64,000 nt of DNA from Hemicordylus capensis (taxonomy: Eukaryota > Chordata > Lepidosauria > Squamata > Cordylidae). Within the stretch, counting starts at the first letter, position 1, and the number at the start of each line of letters is the position of its first letter. The stretch is taken from contig NC_069657.1 of the NCBI RefSeq assembly GCF_027244095.1, positions 149,540,857 through 149,604,856 on the forward strand, in the 5' to 3' direction. This document shows, one piece after another, positions 25,301 through 33,599 of this stretch. The position numbers and the translations under genes are program-made. The notes under the pieces are model-generated. The model was not told where the DNA came from. It did not search any database and was given only the letters and a program-made list of their open reading frames with translations.

Positions 25301-28300
25301 GCCAAGCAAGCTACTGATGGAGAAATTAACCCTGGGTTCTTTAATGAGTAGAGGCTTGTGGTTCTATTTAAATCAAGCTTTATTGATTTATTGATTTATG
25401 CCGGTCAACTCACCCAAGCAACTCAATACAAGGGGGAGGAGCCTGTAAAGGAACCTCAGAGTTTATAAGGGCAATCACAGTAATTTATGCATAATCCCAG
25501 GATTGTAAAGCCCTCCAATCCACATGTGCCTAGTCCTTCAATGCACCAGTCATGTTGCAGTCAACAACTTGCATAGCCCTTGACTAACTGCGCATGTCAG
25601 ACCGGCCTGGAAACTTCCTGGAAGCGTGGTCTCTCACCTAGGCAGTTAGGACCACTCTCTGCTTCATCACTACCCTCTTAAGTGGGGTTAAGGGAGCTAG
25701 TGCTCTCTTAGCCCCATTTTTTGTAATTGTCTGACAGCCCCAGCTGCTTGCACCCGGGGCTGGGAGACTGCGGGCTCCTGGCCAGCATCAGGGTAATCCC
25801 CATAATGCACCGTGGTATATTATAGAAGTGCAGGGGGCTGGGGTGATACATCCCAGCCCACGACCCTCCGCACTGCCCGAGGAGGCAGCTACACGTCTGT
25901 GTGCGTGATCTCCACACCCAGACTGACAGCGAGGATCGTCTGCAGGGGAGGTCAGCTTTGGAGGCTTCCTCCCCTCCTCCCCCTTCAAGCACTTTCTCAT
26001 GGATCGTGAGAAAGGGCTCATAGAGAATCAGGGGCAGCCTGCCTAAAAAAGTCAGCTAAGTGCCCACTTGTAAACTTCCTAGAAGCATGTGGTTGGGTCA
26101 CTGCTGGAAACAAAATGGTAGACTAGTAGGCTATTGTACTGATACAGCAAAGCACGTTATGCTGTTATGTGCCTTAGCCTGATCTAACATGAGACAGTTG
26201 TACTTCTTTTTGGAAGACATGACCAATGTTAAGAGGTTTATGGCGCAGCAAACAGCAGCCACTGACAGCTGGTGTCCATAGTGTGATGAAAACACTTGCT
26301 GGATCCAAAGCTCATAGTAGCAGCATTGGGGCCCTTGCCATCCTCGCCTAGTGATCATAATGTGCTGTGTCCAGTGGCTGAGTATTTGGAGGAGCACTGG
26401 CTGATGTAGTTCATAACTCACTATTTCCTTTCAATTGGTGAATTGTAGCCATATGTTGGGTCAGTACCATGGCTGGGATAAGGAACTCAAAAGATGGAGC
26501 CTGAATCAGCGGCAACCTGCAGAGATGACAAAGGGAAGATCATGCTGCAAGGAGTAGAGGGTTGCTGTGGAAAACTAAGCATAGTGTAGTGTTGGGAGTT
26601 TTAAATGTGGACCGAAAGACCCTGGTTCAAATCCCCACTCAGCCATAAAGCTCACTAGATTATGTTGAGCCAGTTACTAACTCTCAGCCTAACCTATCTC
26701 ACAGAGTGTTATTGTGAGGATAAAATGAGAGGGGAAGAACCTTTGTACACCACTCTTAGCTCTTTGCAGTTAAAATGCAGTCAGTCAGTCAATCAATCAA
26801 TCAATCAGGAGCTGCTAACTAGAAGTCATATAGAAGTAGGTATCTGCCAGAATTCTAAGCATCCATTCTCTGCTCTGTATAAGCTTCAAAGAATATGAGG
26901 CTAAATGGAACTGTCTCCCTGACCAATGAGAAAGAACCTGCAGGCAAAGCTGTGGGATTCTGGTGTATCGGGGGAATTGCCTGGAGTCAACTTACCTTGT
27001 ACCCAGTCCACACTGTAAGGCTGTGGAGATGCCACAGGCAAAGAGGTTGCATGCCAGAAGCTCATTCCAACACTGAGTACCACTCAGCTTCTCATGTTGT
27101 AGGGTGGTGACAAAGAGAACGTGAAAGATGCAGAGAAAGGAGACCTGGACCAGGAGATGCTGAGAAGAAGGAGCAACAGACTGGTGTGAGCCCTGGCCTT
27201 GAACATCACACACACCATGGATTCCTGCAGCTCCACCCAGAAGATAGCACAACACACCCAGGCCTGATTATGCTTCTAAGCCCACTCTCAGTGCCATAAC
27301 CATAACACAGGGGCCAGGAAGTTGGGTAGTAGTTTTGGTTGAGTAGGAGCACAAGGAAATTCACTTGTGGTGCTGCTGCAGTGCCTCCTCGAGGTCCTGG
27401 GAGAAAGCCTGCACTGGCTCCCTGGTGGAACCCACTCTCAGTGTCACACTGGGCTCCTGTGTCTCCTCCAACATTGTCCCACAAGCTTGGTGGCAGGTCC
27501 TCCCACTCTCCTGATGGAAGAATGGGGGAGTCTTCAGTGGCAGCCTCTGCCACGCTTGGAGGGTAGGAAGAAGACGACCTATATTCCAGCCTCATTTGCC
27601 AGTGGGACGTTGCCACTGCTGACCAGCCCTTCATGCCTCAAGTGTTGGAGATGCAGATTCTCAAGGCATTGACTTAGCACCAGCAACCCAATTCGCCACA
27701 GAGGGCATTAGAGAACAGAGATATTGAATAGGGGGTTCCCCTCTGACCATGCTATCTCTGTCCTGATTCCCCTTTGTTAGATTGATAGTCTCAGTTTCAT
27801 TCTTTCACCTGAGAGAAAGACTTCCATCTTCTGCCTCCCGCTTTTCTGATGTAGTGAGTAGCTAGGCACATAGGCTTCCTATCTATCTGATGCATTTCCT
27901 AAATAAACTACTTTACTTAAAATTTTTAACTTCATGGCTATTCCCAGACAGCAAGTTAACTTCCAAGTATATCGGGCAGCAGGGATATAGGAAGATGCTG
28001 AAAGGCATCATCCCATACTGTGAGGGAGGAAGCAATGGTAAACCCCTCCTGTATTCTACTAAAGAAAACCACAGGGCTCTGTGGATGCCAGGAGTTGAAA
28101 TCGACTTGACGGCACACTTTACCTTGGGAATGGTGGGTTGTACGTTCACACATCGGGGGAATTTTACCTCAAAAAAACATTCCTGGGTGATCTTGTGAAA
28201 CACTCTGCAAGACCACCATCTTTGCTGAGTAGGTGGTCTTCTGCAAGTTGACACTGGGGGGTGGGATAAAAATAAAAATTAAAAAGAGAGAGGAATAATA

Positions 28301-31300
28301 AAGGATCCACCCACTGGCCTGCATGTTTTTCCACCTGCCCAGCTGGCTTGGATTGCTCTCCAGTCAAGAAGGTGGCCAAGGCAGGGAGGGAGGCTGTCAG
28401 CTGGGTGATCTTGCAGAACATCAAAAGCAGGGGAAAGGATCCATTCATACAAATGGAAATTTCAGACTCAAAAAATCTAGGAGAAGAGTGCAATCTTTTT
28501 ACAGAGGCTTTATGTGTCTGGGTGGTGGTGGTGGTTCTGTGTTGCCGTTGCCATTTGGCGGTGGCATTACAAGTTGGCAATCTTGCAGAAGACTCCCTAA
28601 AAACAAGGTTTTTCTTCTTATTATTATTTTTTAATTCATTAAAATGAAAGTTTGTAGAAGCGCACACCATGCATGTGGGGTAGGGGGAGGAGGAGGCACG
28701 GCATCCTACCTACTCTAGAAAATCATTGACCAGAAGGGACCAGAGAAAGACCCAGGGGCAAGTGGTATGAATGGTTCATGAGGAAAATTTGAAAGGAATG
28801 GAGGAACCCAGCATCAAAGCAGGACTATGCGAACACCCCCAGAATCTTCTATATATATAATTGGCTAATACCATGTGTGGCTGGTCTCATGAGAGTTCGC
28901 AAGCAGAAGCACTGTGGTGATTGGGCAGTGGGGATTCCATATGCAGATACGGGGGAGAAGCCTGTGATGGTTAAGGTCGGTTGGAATGCAACTGTTACTG
29001 GTCTAAAGATCTTCTTGATTGTAGAGGAGAGGAATCTCTTTAAATAAAAGGATAGTGGGCAGGGGTCTGTGAAGAGAGGGATCATGAGGGAAGAAAGAGC
29101 CCCTTCAGGAGAAGGAGGCTGCCATTGTGTGAATTAGATGAGGAAACAACAACAAATATTTATATACCTCTTTTCAACAAAAGTTTCCAAAGTGGTTTAC
29201 ACAGAGAAATAATAAAGATAGATCCCTGTTCCTAAAGGGCTCACAATCTAAAAATAACCATAAGATACATGTAGACACCAGCAGCAGTCACTGGAGGTAC
29301 TGAACTTGGGGGTGGATAGGGCCAATTACTCTCCCCCTGCTAAATAAAGAGAATCACCATGCAAAAAGGGTGCCTCTTTGCCAAGTTAGCAGGGGAGAAG
29401 GTGAAACAAGATGAACAAGATCTGTTAACTCAAGAAAGGAGATAGAGAGAAAAAGAAGGGAGTGGAAGAAAGACAGAGGGGAAGAGCAAGTGGAGGAGAG
29501 AAAAGAAGAGAAAAAGAAGGGAAGAAGGAAGGGCAAGGGACGGACCTGAGCCTGAGTCTGTCAGGGGCCATGTTGTTGTTGTTTCCTCATCTAATTCACA
29601 CAAGTGGCCATGGCAGTGCCTATTGACAGCAAGGAAGGGCCCAATCAACCACTGCTGCTGTTTGGGGCTACTGAGGCCATTGGCGGAGCAGGCAGGCAGG
29701 CAAGGGATGGGCCCAGGCCTGTCAGTGGCCTGATGGGAATGAGTGGCCATGGCAGTGGCGGCAGTGAGGAAGGGCCTAGTCAACCACTGCTGCTGCTGTT
29801 CCTGTGGGGAGAAGGAGGAGTGGGGCTTTGAGTGAGAGTGGGGAAGTCTCTGGGGATAGGGGGCTGAAGTCCGGCCAATGGGCACCACCAATGCTGCAGC
29901 CGTGACCAAGAGGGGTGAGGGGGATAGAGTAAAGGGATGGAGAAGTGACCAAGAAGGGTGAGAGGGATGGAAGCAACCGGATGGAGGAGGCAGAGCAGGA
30001 GTGCGGCTCAGGTGAGGGTGGAGAGATCTCTGAGGTGAGGGGGAGGCTGTGGACAGCGGGTGAGGGGGAGCAATCAAATACTAGCGTACAGATGCTCTGC
30101 GCGGGTTAAGCTAGTTGTTATTATTTCAACTTCAGGCTGTGGCTTCTGTGTGACTTCCTGCGATTAAGCCTGCCATCTGGGAAAGGCCCATATTGCTAGA
30201 CAATATTAATTAGCAGTGCTCTTCTTACTTGAGCACTTTTGCTGCAGGCAGGATAGATAAACAATTTAACCCCTCCTTACTTTAATACCAAGAGGGTCAC
30301 ATGCCAGCACCTCCCATCCTCTGCACTGGCCAGTGAGAACATCCCTTAGAACAAAGGTGACCAACTTGAGACTCTGCAGCTGTTATTGGACTACAACTTC
30401 TATCATCCTAGTTGCATTATTGCAGCTAGGAGTGATGAGAGCTGTAGTCCAACAGCTGGAGAGCCTCTAATTATGCATCCCTGCCCTAGAGATTCCATGA
30501 TGACCCAGAGGACTCTGCCAGGCAAACAAGCAATATTGGACGAGCAAGTCAGGGAATCAATTTGTGCTACCACAAAAATATAAGGCCCTAGTTACTATAT
30601 TATGAACTGCATGAGGAAATGAGACACCTTGATGGTAAACAGGTCTTTGCCTTGACTAGGGAACGATTCTATTAGCCTCACATGAAGAGAGACATTGAAC
30701 ACTATATTACCAACATTTGCAGTTGTGTCAAGCAAATGTTAGAAACCTCATCACTCTGCTAAAGCCCCACTAATGAATATTGTTACTTCAGAGCCTTTTG
30801 AGTTAGTGTCCATTGATTTATTCCATTTAAATAGAAGTAAAGGAGGATATGAATATATCTTGGTTGTGGTAATCATTTTACAAGATTTGTGCAGGCATAT
30901 CTTACTACCAGTAAGTCTGGAAGGACAGCAGTGGACAAAATCATCAATGATTTTATTCTGAGATTTGTTTTCCCCAAATGACTACAGCATGATCAGGGTG
31001 CAGAGTTTGAAAACCATCTTTTCAAAAGACTTCAGCATTATTGCAGCATTGGTTCATCCCATACTACACCATATCATCCTCAAGGTATTGGTCAAGTGTA
31101 GAGAATGAATCACACACTGCTAGCTACGTTGTGTACTTTGCTGGAGAAACAAAAGGCCAATTGGAAAGACTCCCTTAACAAGGTGGTCCATGCCTACAAT
31201 TGTACACAGCATGAAGCCACTGGATTCTCTCCATTTTATTTGTTTGGGAGATTACTATGTTTACCAATAGATATTTCATTTGGGCTTCGCCAAGCACTGC

Positions 31301-33596
31301 ATCTTCATCAAAAGACCACATTACTTTTATAGACAGATGGAAGCATCAGATGAACAAGTGAATTGGCATCACAATATTCCCAAACATCTGCTCTCCGTGG
31401 AAAATGCGGTTATGACCAGGAAGTACATGGTGCTACCCTTAGACCTGGAGACAGGGTGCTATTTTGGAATCTTTCTGGAAGGAGAGGCCATGGCAAAATG
31501 AGAACTTACTAGAAAGACAAAATACATGTTGTGCTCCAGAGGAAAGGTGATGACCCTGTATATACAGTGAGAGGGAAATGGCAATAGGAAGATTAGGGTC
31601 CTTCATCATAATCTATTACATTCCTGCTGCTTTTTACCACAGAAGCAAGCTTCAGTCACCCATAAATTACACAAGAAATCAAAACATCACAAGAGTACTG
31701 TGTATCCCAGCTCTAGTGAGTCGGACACTGACTCCAACTCATCTATATATTACATCCCTCTGCCAAATGCAGGACACATAGTGGATAGCACTCTTGACCC
31801 AAATGCACAGATCTTTTCTCCTCCTGATGAACAAGAGCTTTCTCCTGCCCAGTGTTTCCTCTAAGGCATGCACATGTGCCCACATACATGTTTTTTAATG
31901 TCTCCTCAATTAATTTTAGATCCCACTCAGGTTGAATCAGGAAGGCCCCATTCTGAATGCACATGCACACACACACAGCCTTGATACTGCTGCCCAGAAC
32001 AAAACTCAGTCCGCACAGAGATGAAAAAAATTAGAGGGACCACTGTACCTGCTACCCCTGACCTTTCCAACACTGCAGATCAACCTATGGCTTTACCTGA
32101 AGGTGTAGAAAGCTTAGAATCGTCTCCTGTACCTGAGTGTAGGGAACTGCCAGAGACTGAGTCTGCTGGATGTCGTTCAAATGCGGCAGGTTGTCCAGTG
32201 AGAGAGAAATGGGCCCCACATGTATTGACCTATGACCAATTAGGAATGACCACCTACTAGCACCTCCCTTCAACTGTAACACAGATTGCAGTTCCTTGGT
32301 GTTATCCACACAGTTACTTGCCATATTATTGTCCAGTTCCAGAATTTTATCCTGGTTGATATGTACTAATATAAAATGCAGGGTGTTTTTGAGTGGGGGA
32401 AGAGTGCGAAACAAATTGAAATGCAATCCAGTTTAGGGATGTGTACGAAATGAGATTTGAGCTCTGAATTGCGGTACATTCGGTATACCTTTAACAGGCT
32501 GGAGAGCAGGCCCATACCTGCTCCTCCTCGAACACAGGAAGTTTGGCTCCTCCTCGAACACAGGAAGTTCAGGTGCTTCCCGCTCAAGATCGCACGCCAG
32601 TGGGGCATCTCCCAGCTGCCCTAACACGATACTGGCACAGACATGGCCTCTGCCCATGCGCAGCAACCATTGGCATGATCAGAATGGTTGTTGACCACAC
32701 AAATGGCCACGGCCCATGCATGGAGGCTGTGCGTGCTGGCATTCTGTGAGGGCAGCTAGGAGATGTCCCGCTGGCGCACAATCTTAGCTGAAGTGAGCGC
32801 CGCTGAATTTCCTGTAGCAGTGAGTGGAGTAGTAGTAGGTATGGATCTGCTTGCTCTCCTCCCTGTTAAAGGTACAGGGAACGTGCCATGATTTGGAGCT
32901 CCAATTGCATCTTGTGCACATCCCTAATCCAGTTTGGTTAAGACTTTTTTTGGTATTAATTGTTAATGTTAATATGGTACTGTCACTTTAGAAAGGAGTG
33001 CCTCGTGGAATTCTGGGGAAAGGGAGGAGGAAACCCCAGAATAGTTCTAATATTCATTAGAGAGCAACACGCTTGTAAGCGTATCTGCTGAGCTGTGAAA
33101 CAATAAAGGTTTGCGTTTTTCCACAATCTCCTTGCTTCATGGTGTAATAAACCAGGCTGACACCTGATATCACCCCTGCCCTGTTGGCACCCATGCTCTA
33201 CCCATACTCATAGCTCAATTCTTATCCCATCCCCGGTGATGCATATCAAACTACAGTCTCTCAATTCCAGTTCAGTTATTCTGTCTCCAGTGATGACTCC
33301 TAAGCTTACACTATTGCGCAGATCAGGATGGCTACCAAGCAGCCAAGAGTCTGGAATCACATCCCTCTGTAGCCTGCCTCTCACCACCAGCATCCAATAT
33401 CTGTTTGTCACTGCACTGCCATTTATTGCAGGACAGTCCTCCTTTGCAGTGCATGGCTCCTCTCAGCTGTTGCACGGTCTCCCAGCACCCAACTCACCTG
33501 CAAGGCCAACAGACAACTCAGGGGCCAGGGAGTCAGTTTTGTCTGTGGATGAGCACAAGGAAGGATGCTTTGGGAAGCAGTGTCGGCCCCCTTCAT
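16367..33596 (-). CDS. SLC23A3: SLC23A3, NAT-family membrane transporter (complete)
   Basis: Solute carrier 23 member 3, a multi-pass membrane protein of the nucleobase/ascorbate transporter family; its substrate is unsettled. Coding exons, 5' to 3': 33498-33596, 26996-27159, 26422-26516, 24793-24866, 24072-24253, 22840-22963, 21630-21777, 21289-21542, 20179-20284, 19773-19940, 17235-17330, 16367-16749. They sum to 1893 nt (630 aa; human about 610). All junctions have GT/AG and keep phase. Landmarks shared with human: [12 protein letters not shown] (22-33), [41 protein letters not shown] (near 365, at the NAT signature), [17 protein letters not shown], then a cytosolic tail with a Pro/Glu-rich CPLEEDKEE. 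The start is the first ATG after an in-frame upstream TAG. Intron 1 is 6.3 kb and full of mobile elements. Confidence 0.96.
17493..17990. mobile_element. Unclassified MITE, CTCACGATC termini (copy A)
   Basis: Ends are GAGTCTCACGATCAGTG and, in complement, ATTCTCACGATCAGTG. The interior is GC-rich with repeated GGGCTTAGCCC-type palindromes near both ends. About 500 bp, and alignable to copy B at 18711 along most of its length. No clear target duplication was found, so the superfamily is open. Confidence 0.75.
18060..18365. repeat. Tandem duplication, period about 152 bp
   Basis: Two copies of a block containing CAAATGGGTCACATTAAAA, AGTATAACTGCAGCAGAAAT and AAAACCGTGGAGATTAAA start near 18119 and 18271. 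Differences are few. It lies in SLC23A3 intron 10. Confidence 0.85.
18375..18550 (+). repeat. tRNA-derived SINE, degraded
   Basis: ACTGGGTGACTCTGGCCAG, TCAGCCTAGTCTATCTCAC and a GGGGGAAATA end match the body of the SINE family at 3385, in plus orientation. The head is eroded (GTCAGTATGGTGTCG). Confidence 0.6.
18711..19220. mobile_element. Unclassified MITE, CTCACGATC termini (copy B)
   Basis: Ends are GAGGCGAGTCTCACGATC and, in complement, GAGGAGGTTCACACGATC. The interior shares with copy A the blocks AGCGGGCTTAGCCC, CTGCCGGCTCC and CTCCCTTAGCCC. Minus- and plus-strand open frames of 82-129 codons are due to GC content. Confidence 0.78.
20925..21135 (+). repeat. SINE of the 5S/tRNA family, degraded
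   Basis: In plus orientation it keeps TTAGCTAGCAGGGCTGGGAG, CAGTACTGGGCGAAAATGGA and a typical 3' end GTATAAGGCAGCTTCGTACA. It lies between SLC23A3 exons 8 and 9. Confidence 0.55.
22228..22510 (-). repeat. 5S/tRNA chimeric SINE (A-box-deleted tRNA unit)
   Basis: On the minus strand it starts with a 5S-rRNA-like module: GCTAAGCAGGCTCC, CCTGGTTTGCATTTGA and ATGGGAGA. A shortened tRNA-like unit follows (AGCAGAAGGTTCCAAGTTTC) and then the common body. It lies in SLC23A3 intron 6, just below exon 6 (22840). Confidence 0.8.
23440..23550 (+). repeat. L2-like 3' end
   Basis: TTGTGAGCCCTTTGGGAACA, CTGTGTAAACTGCTTTGGG and GAAAAGCAGTATATACAT form a LINE-type 3' end, related in complement to the piece at 29145. 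Confidence 0.6.
25600..26020. mobile_element. Unclassified MITE, CTCACGATC family (diverged copy)
   Basis: The right end, in complement, reads CCCTTTCTCACGATCCATG. The inside has GGGGTTAAGGGAGCTAG and a GC-rich middle like copies A and B. The left end is uncertain (near CCTGGAAGCGTGGTCTCTC). Confidence 0.5.
26577..26795 (+). repeat. tRNA-derived SINE with ATAAA-type tail
   Basis: In plus orientation: head AGCATAGTGTAGTGTTGGGA, B box TGGTTCAAATCCCC, body CTCTCAGCCTAACCTATC, then a (CAGT)n/(AATC)n tail. It lies between SLC23A3 exons 2 and 3. Confidence 0.85.
27300..27365 (-). pseudogene. Partial duplicate of SLC23A3 exon 1
   Basis: On the minus strand TTCCTTGTGCTCCTACTCAA and TTCCTGGCCCCTGTGTTATG align with the exon-1 blocks TTCCTTGTGCTCATCCACAG and TCCCTGGCCCCTGAGTTGTC about 6.2 kb away. 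They appear in the same order, with one small length difference between them. No splice donor stands where exon 1 has one. It looks like a dead copy within intron 1. Confidence 0.55.
27970..28130 (+). repeat. Sauria-type SINE, 5'-truncated
   Basis: Plus-strand body and tail (GATGCTGAAAGGCATCATCC, TGTATTCTACTAAAGAAAAC, GTTGAAATCGACTTGACGGC). The tRNA head is missing. Confidence 0.85.
28845..30114 (+). mobile_element. Non-autonomous Helitron with internal duplications
   Basis: It starts TCTTCTATATATATAATTGG and ends with the hairpin GTACAGATGCTCTGCGC, then GGGTTAAGCTAG before T. Both ends match the Helitron at 11926. Inside are a 30-bp perfect inverted repeat (about 29124-29153 and 29573-29602) around an LINE-type 3' end, and a direct repeat of a block with CAACCACTGCTGCTG (about 29605-29690 and 29735-29815). 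A 215-codon Pro/Ser-rich open frame on the minus strand reflects composition. It lies in SLC23A3 intron 1. Confidence 0.8.
29145..29400 (-). repeat. L2-like 3' end inside the Helitron
   Basis: ATTTATATACCTCTTTTCAA, AAGTGGTTTACACAG and CTAAAGGGCTCACAATCTAA resemble the repeat at 8135, with the same following block CAATTACTCTCCCCCTGCTA. It sits between the arms of the 30-bp inverted repeat. Confidence 0.7.
30352..30483. mobile_element. hAT MITE, short palindromic type
   Basis: A 132-bp near-palindrome with inner arms GTTATTGGACTACAACTTC and, in complement, GTTGGACTACAGCTCTCATC. The flanking 8-mers CCTTAGAA and CCCTAGAG fit an eroded target duplication. Related elements are at 46047, 56465 and 60921. 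Confidence 0.7.
31850..32045. mobile_element. hAT MITE, CAGTGTTTCCTCT family
   Basis: Ends are CAGTGTTTCCTCTAAGG and, in complement, CAGTGGTCCCTCTAATT. The flanking 8-mers CTCCTGCC and TACCTGCT are partly alike. It is nested in the Gypsy fossil. Confidence 0.75.
32434..32926. mobile_element. hAT MITE, TAGGGATGTGC family
   Basis: A 493-bp element with a perfect 8-bp duplication ATCCAGTT (32426-32433, 32927-32934). Ends are TAGGGATGTGTACGAAA and, in complement, TAGGGATGTGCACAAGA. Inner arms include GTATACCTTTAACAGG and its partner CCTGTTAAAGGTAC. It is nested in the Gypsy fossil. Confidence 0.93.
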
Positions 33597-33599
33597 GCT

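Larger units (their letters stand above)
30500..33165 (+). mobile_element. Ty3/Gypsy LTR retrotransposon fossil
   Basis: A broken plus-strand copy in SLC23A3 intron 1. About 30.6-31.5 kb is integrase-like, with a zinc-binding region, a stretch resembling the catalytic core and a C-terminal part reading [20 protein letters not shown] candidate 3' LTR ends near 33165, carries CAATAAAGG and ends TGACA. No gag, protease or reverse transcriptase part was recognised and the left boundary is uncertain. It holds several breaks. Two hAT MITEs (31850, 32434) inserted into it later. It looks old. Confidence 0.75.

Noticed and set aside
26131-26421. Minus-strand 96-codon frame next to SLC23A3 exon 3 as an extra exon
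   Set aside because: Phase and homology join exon 3 (26422-26516) directly to exon 4 (24793-24866); this frame begins inside the intron.
27206-27634. Minus-strand open frame of 142 codons as an alternative SLC23A3 first exon
   Set aside because: No donor site fits; exon 1 at 33498-33596 gives the conserved N-terminus with correct phase. Only a short block resembles exon 1.
29430-30077. Minus-strand open frame of 215 codons rich in Pro, Ser and Leu
   Set aside because: It lies wholly inside a Helitron, has low-complexity composition, and shows no domain or homolog I recognise.
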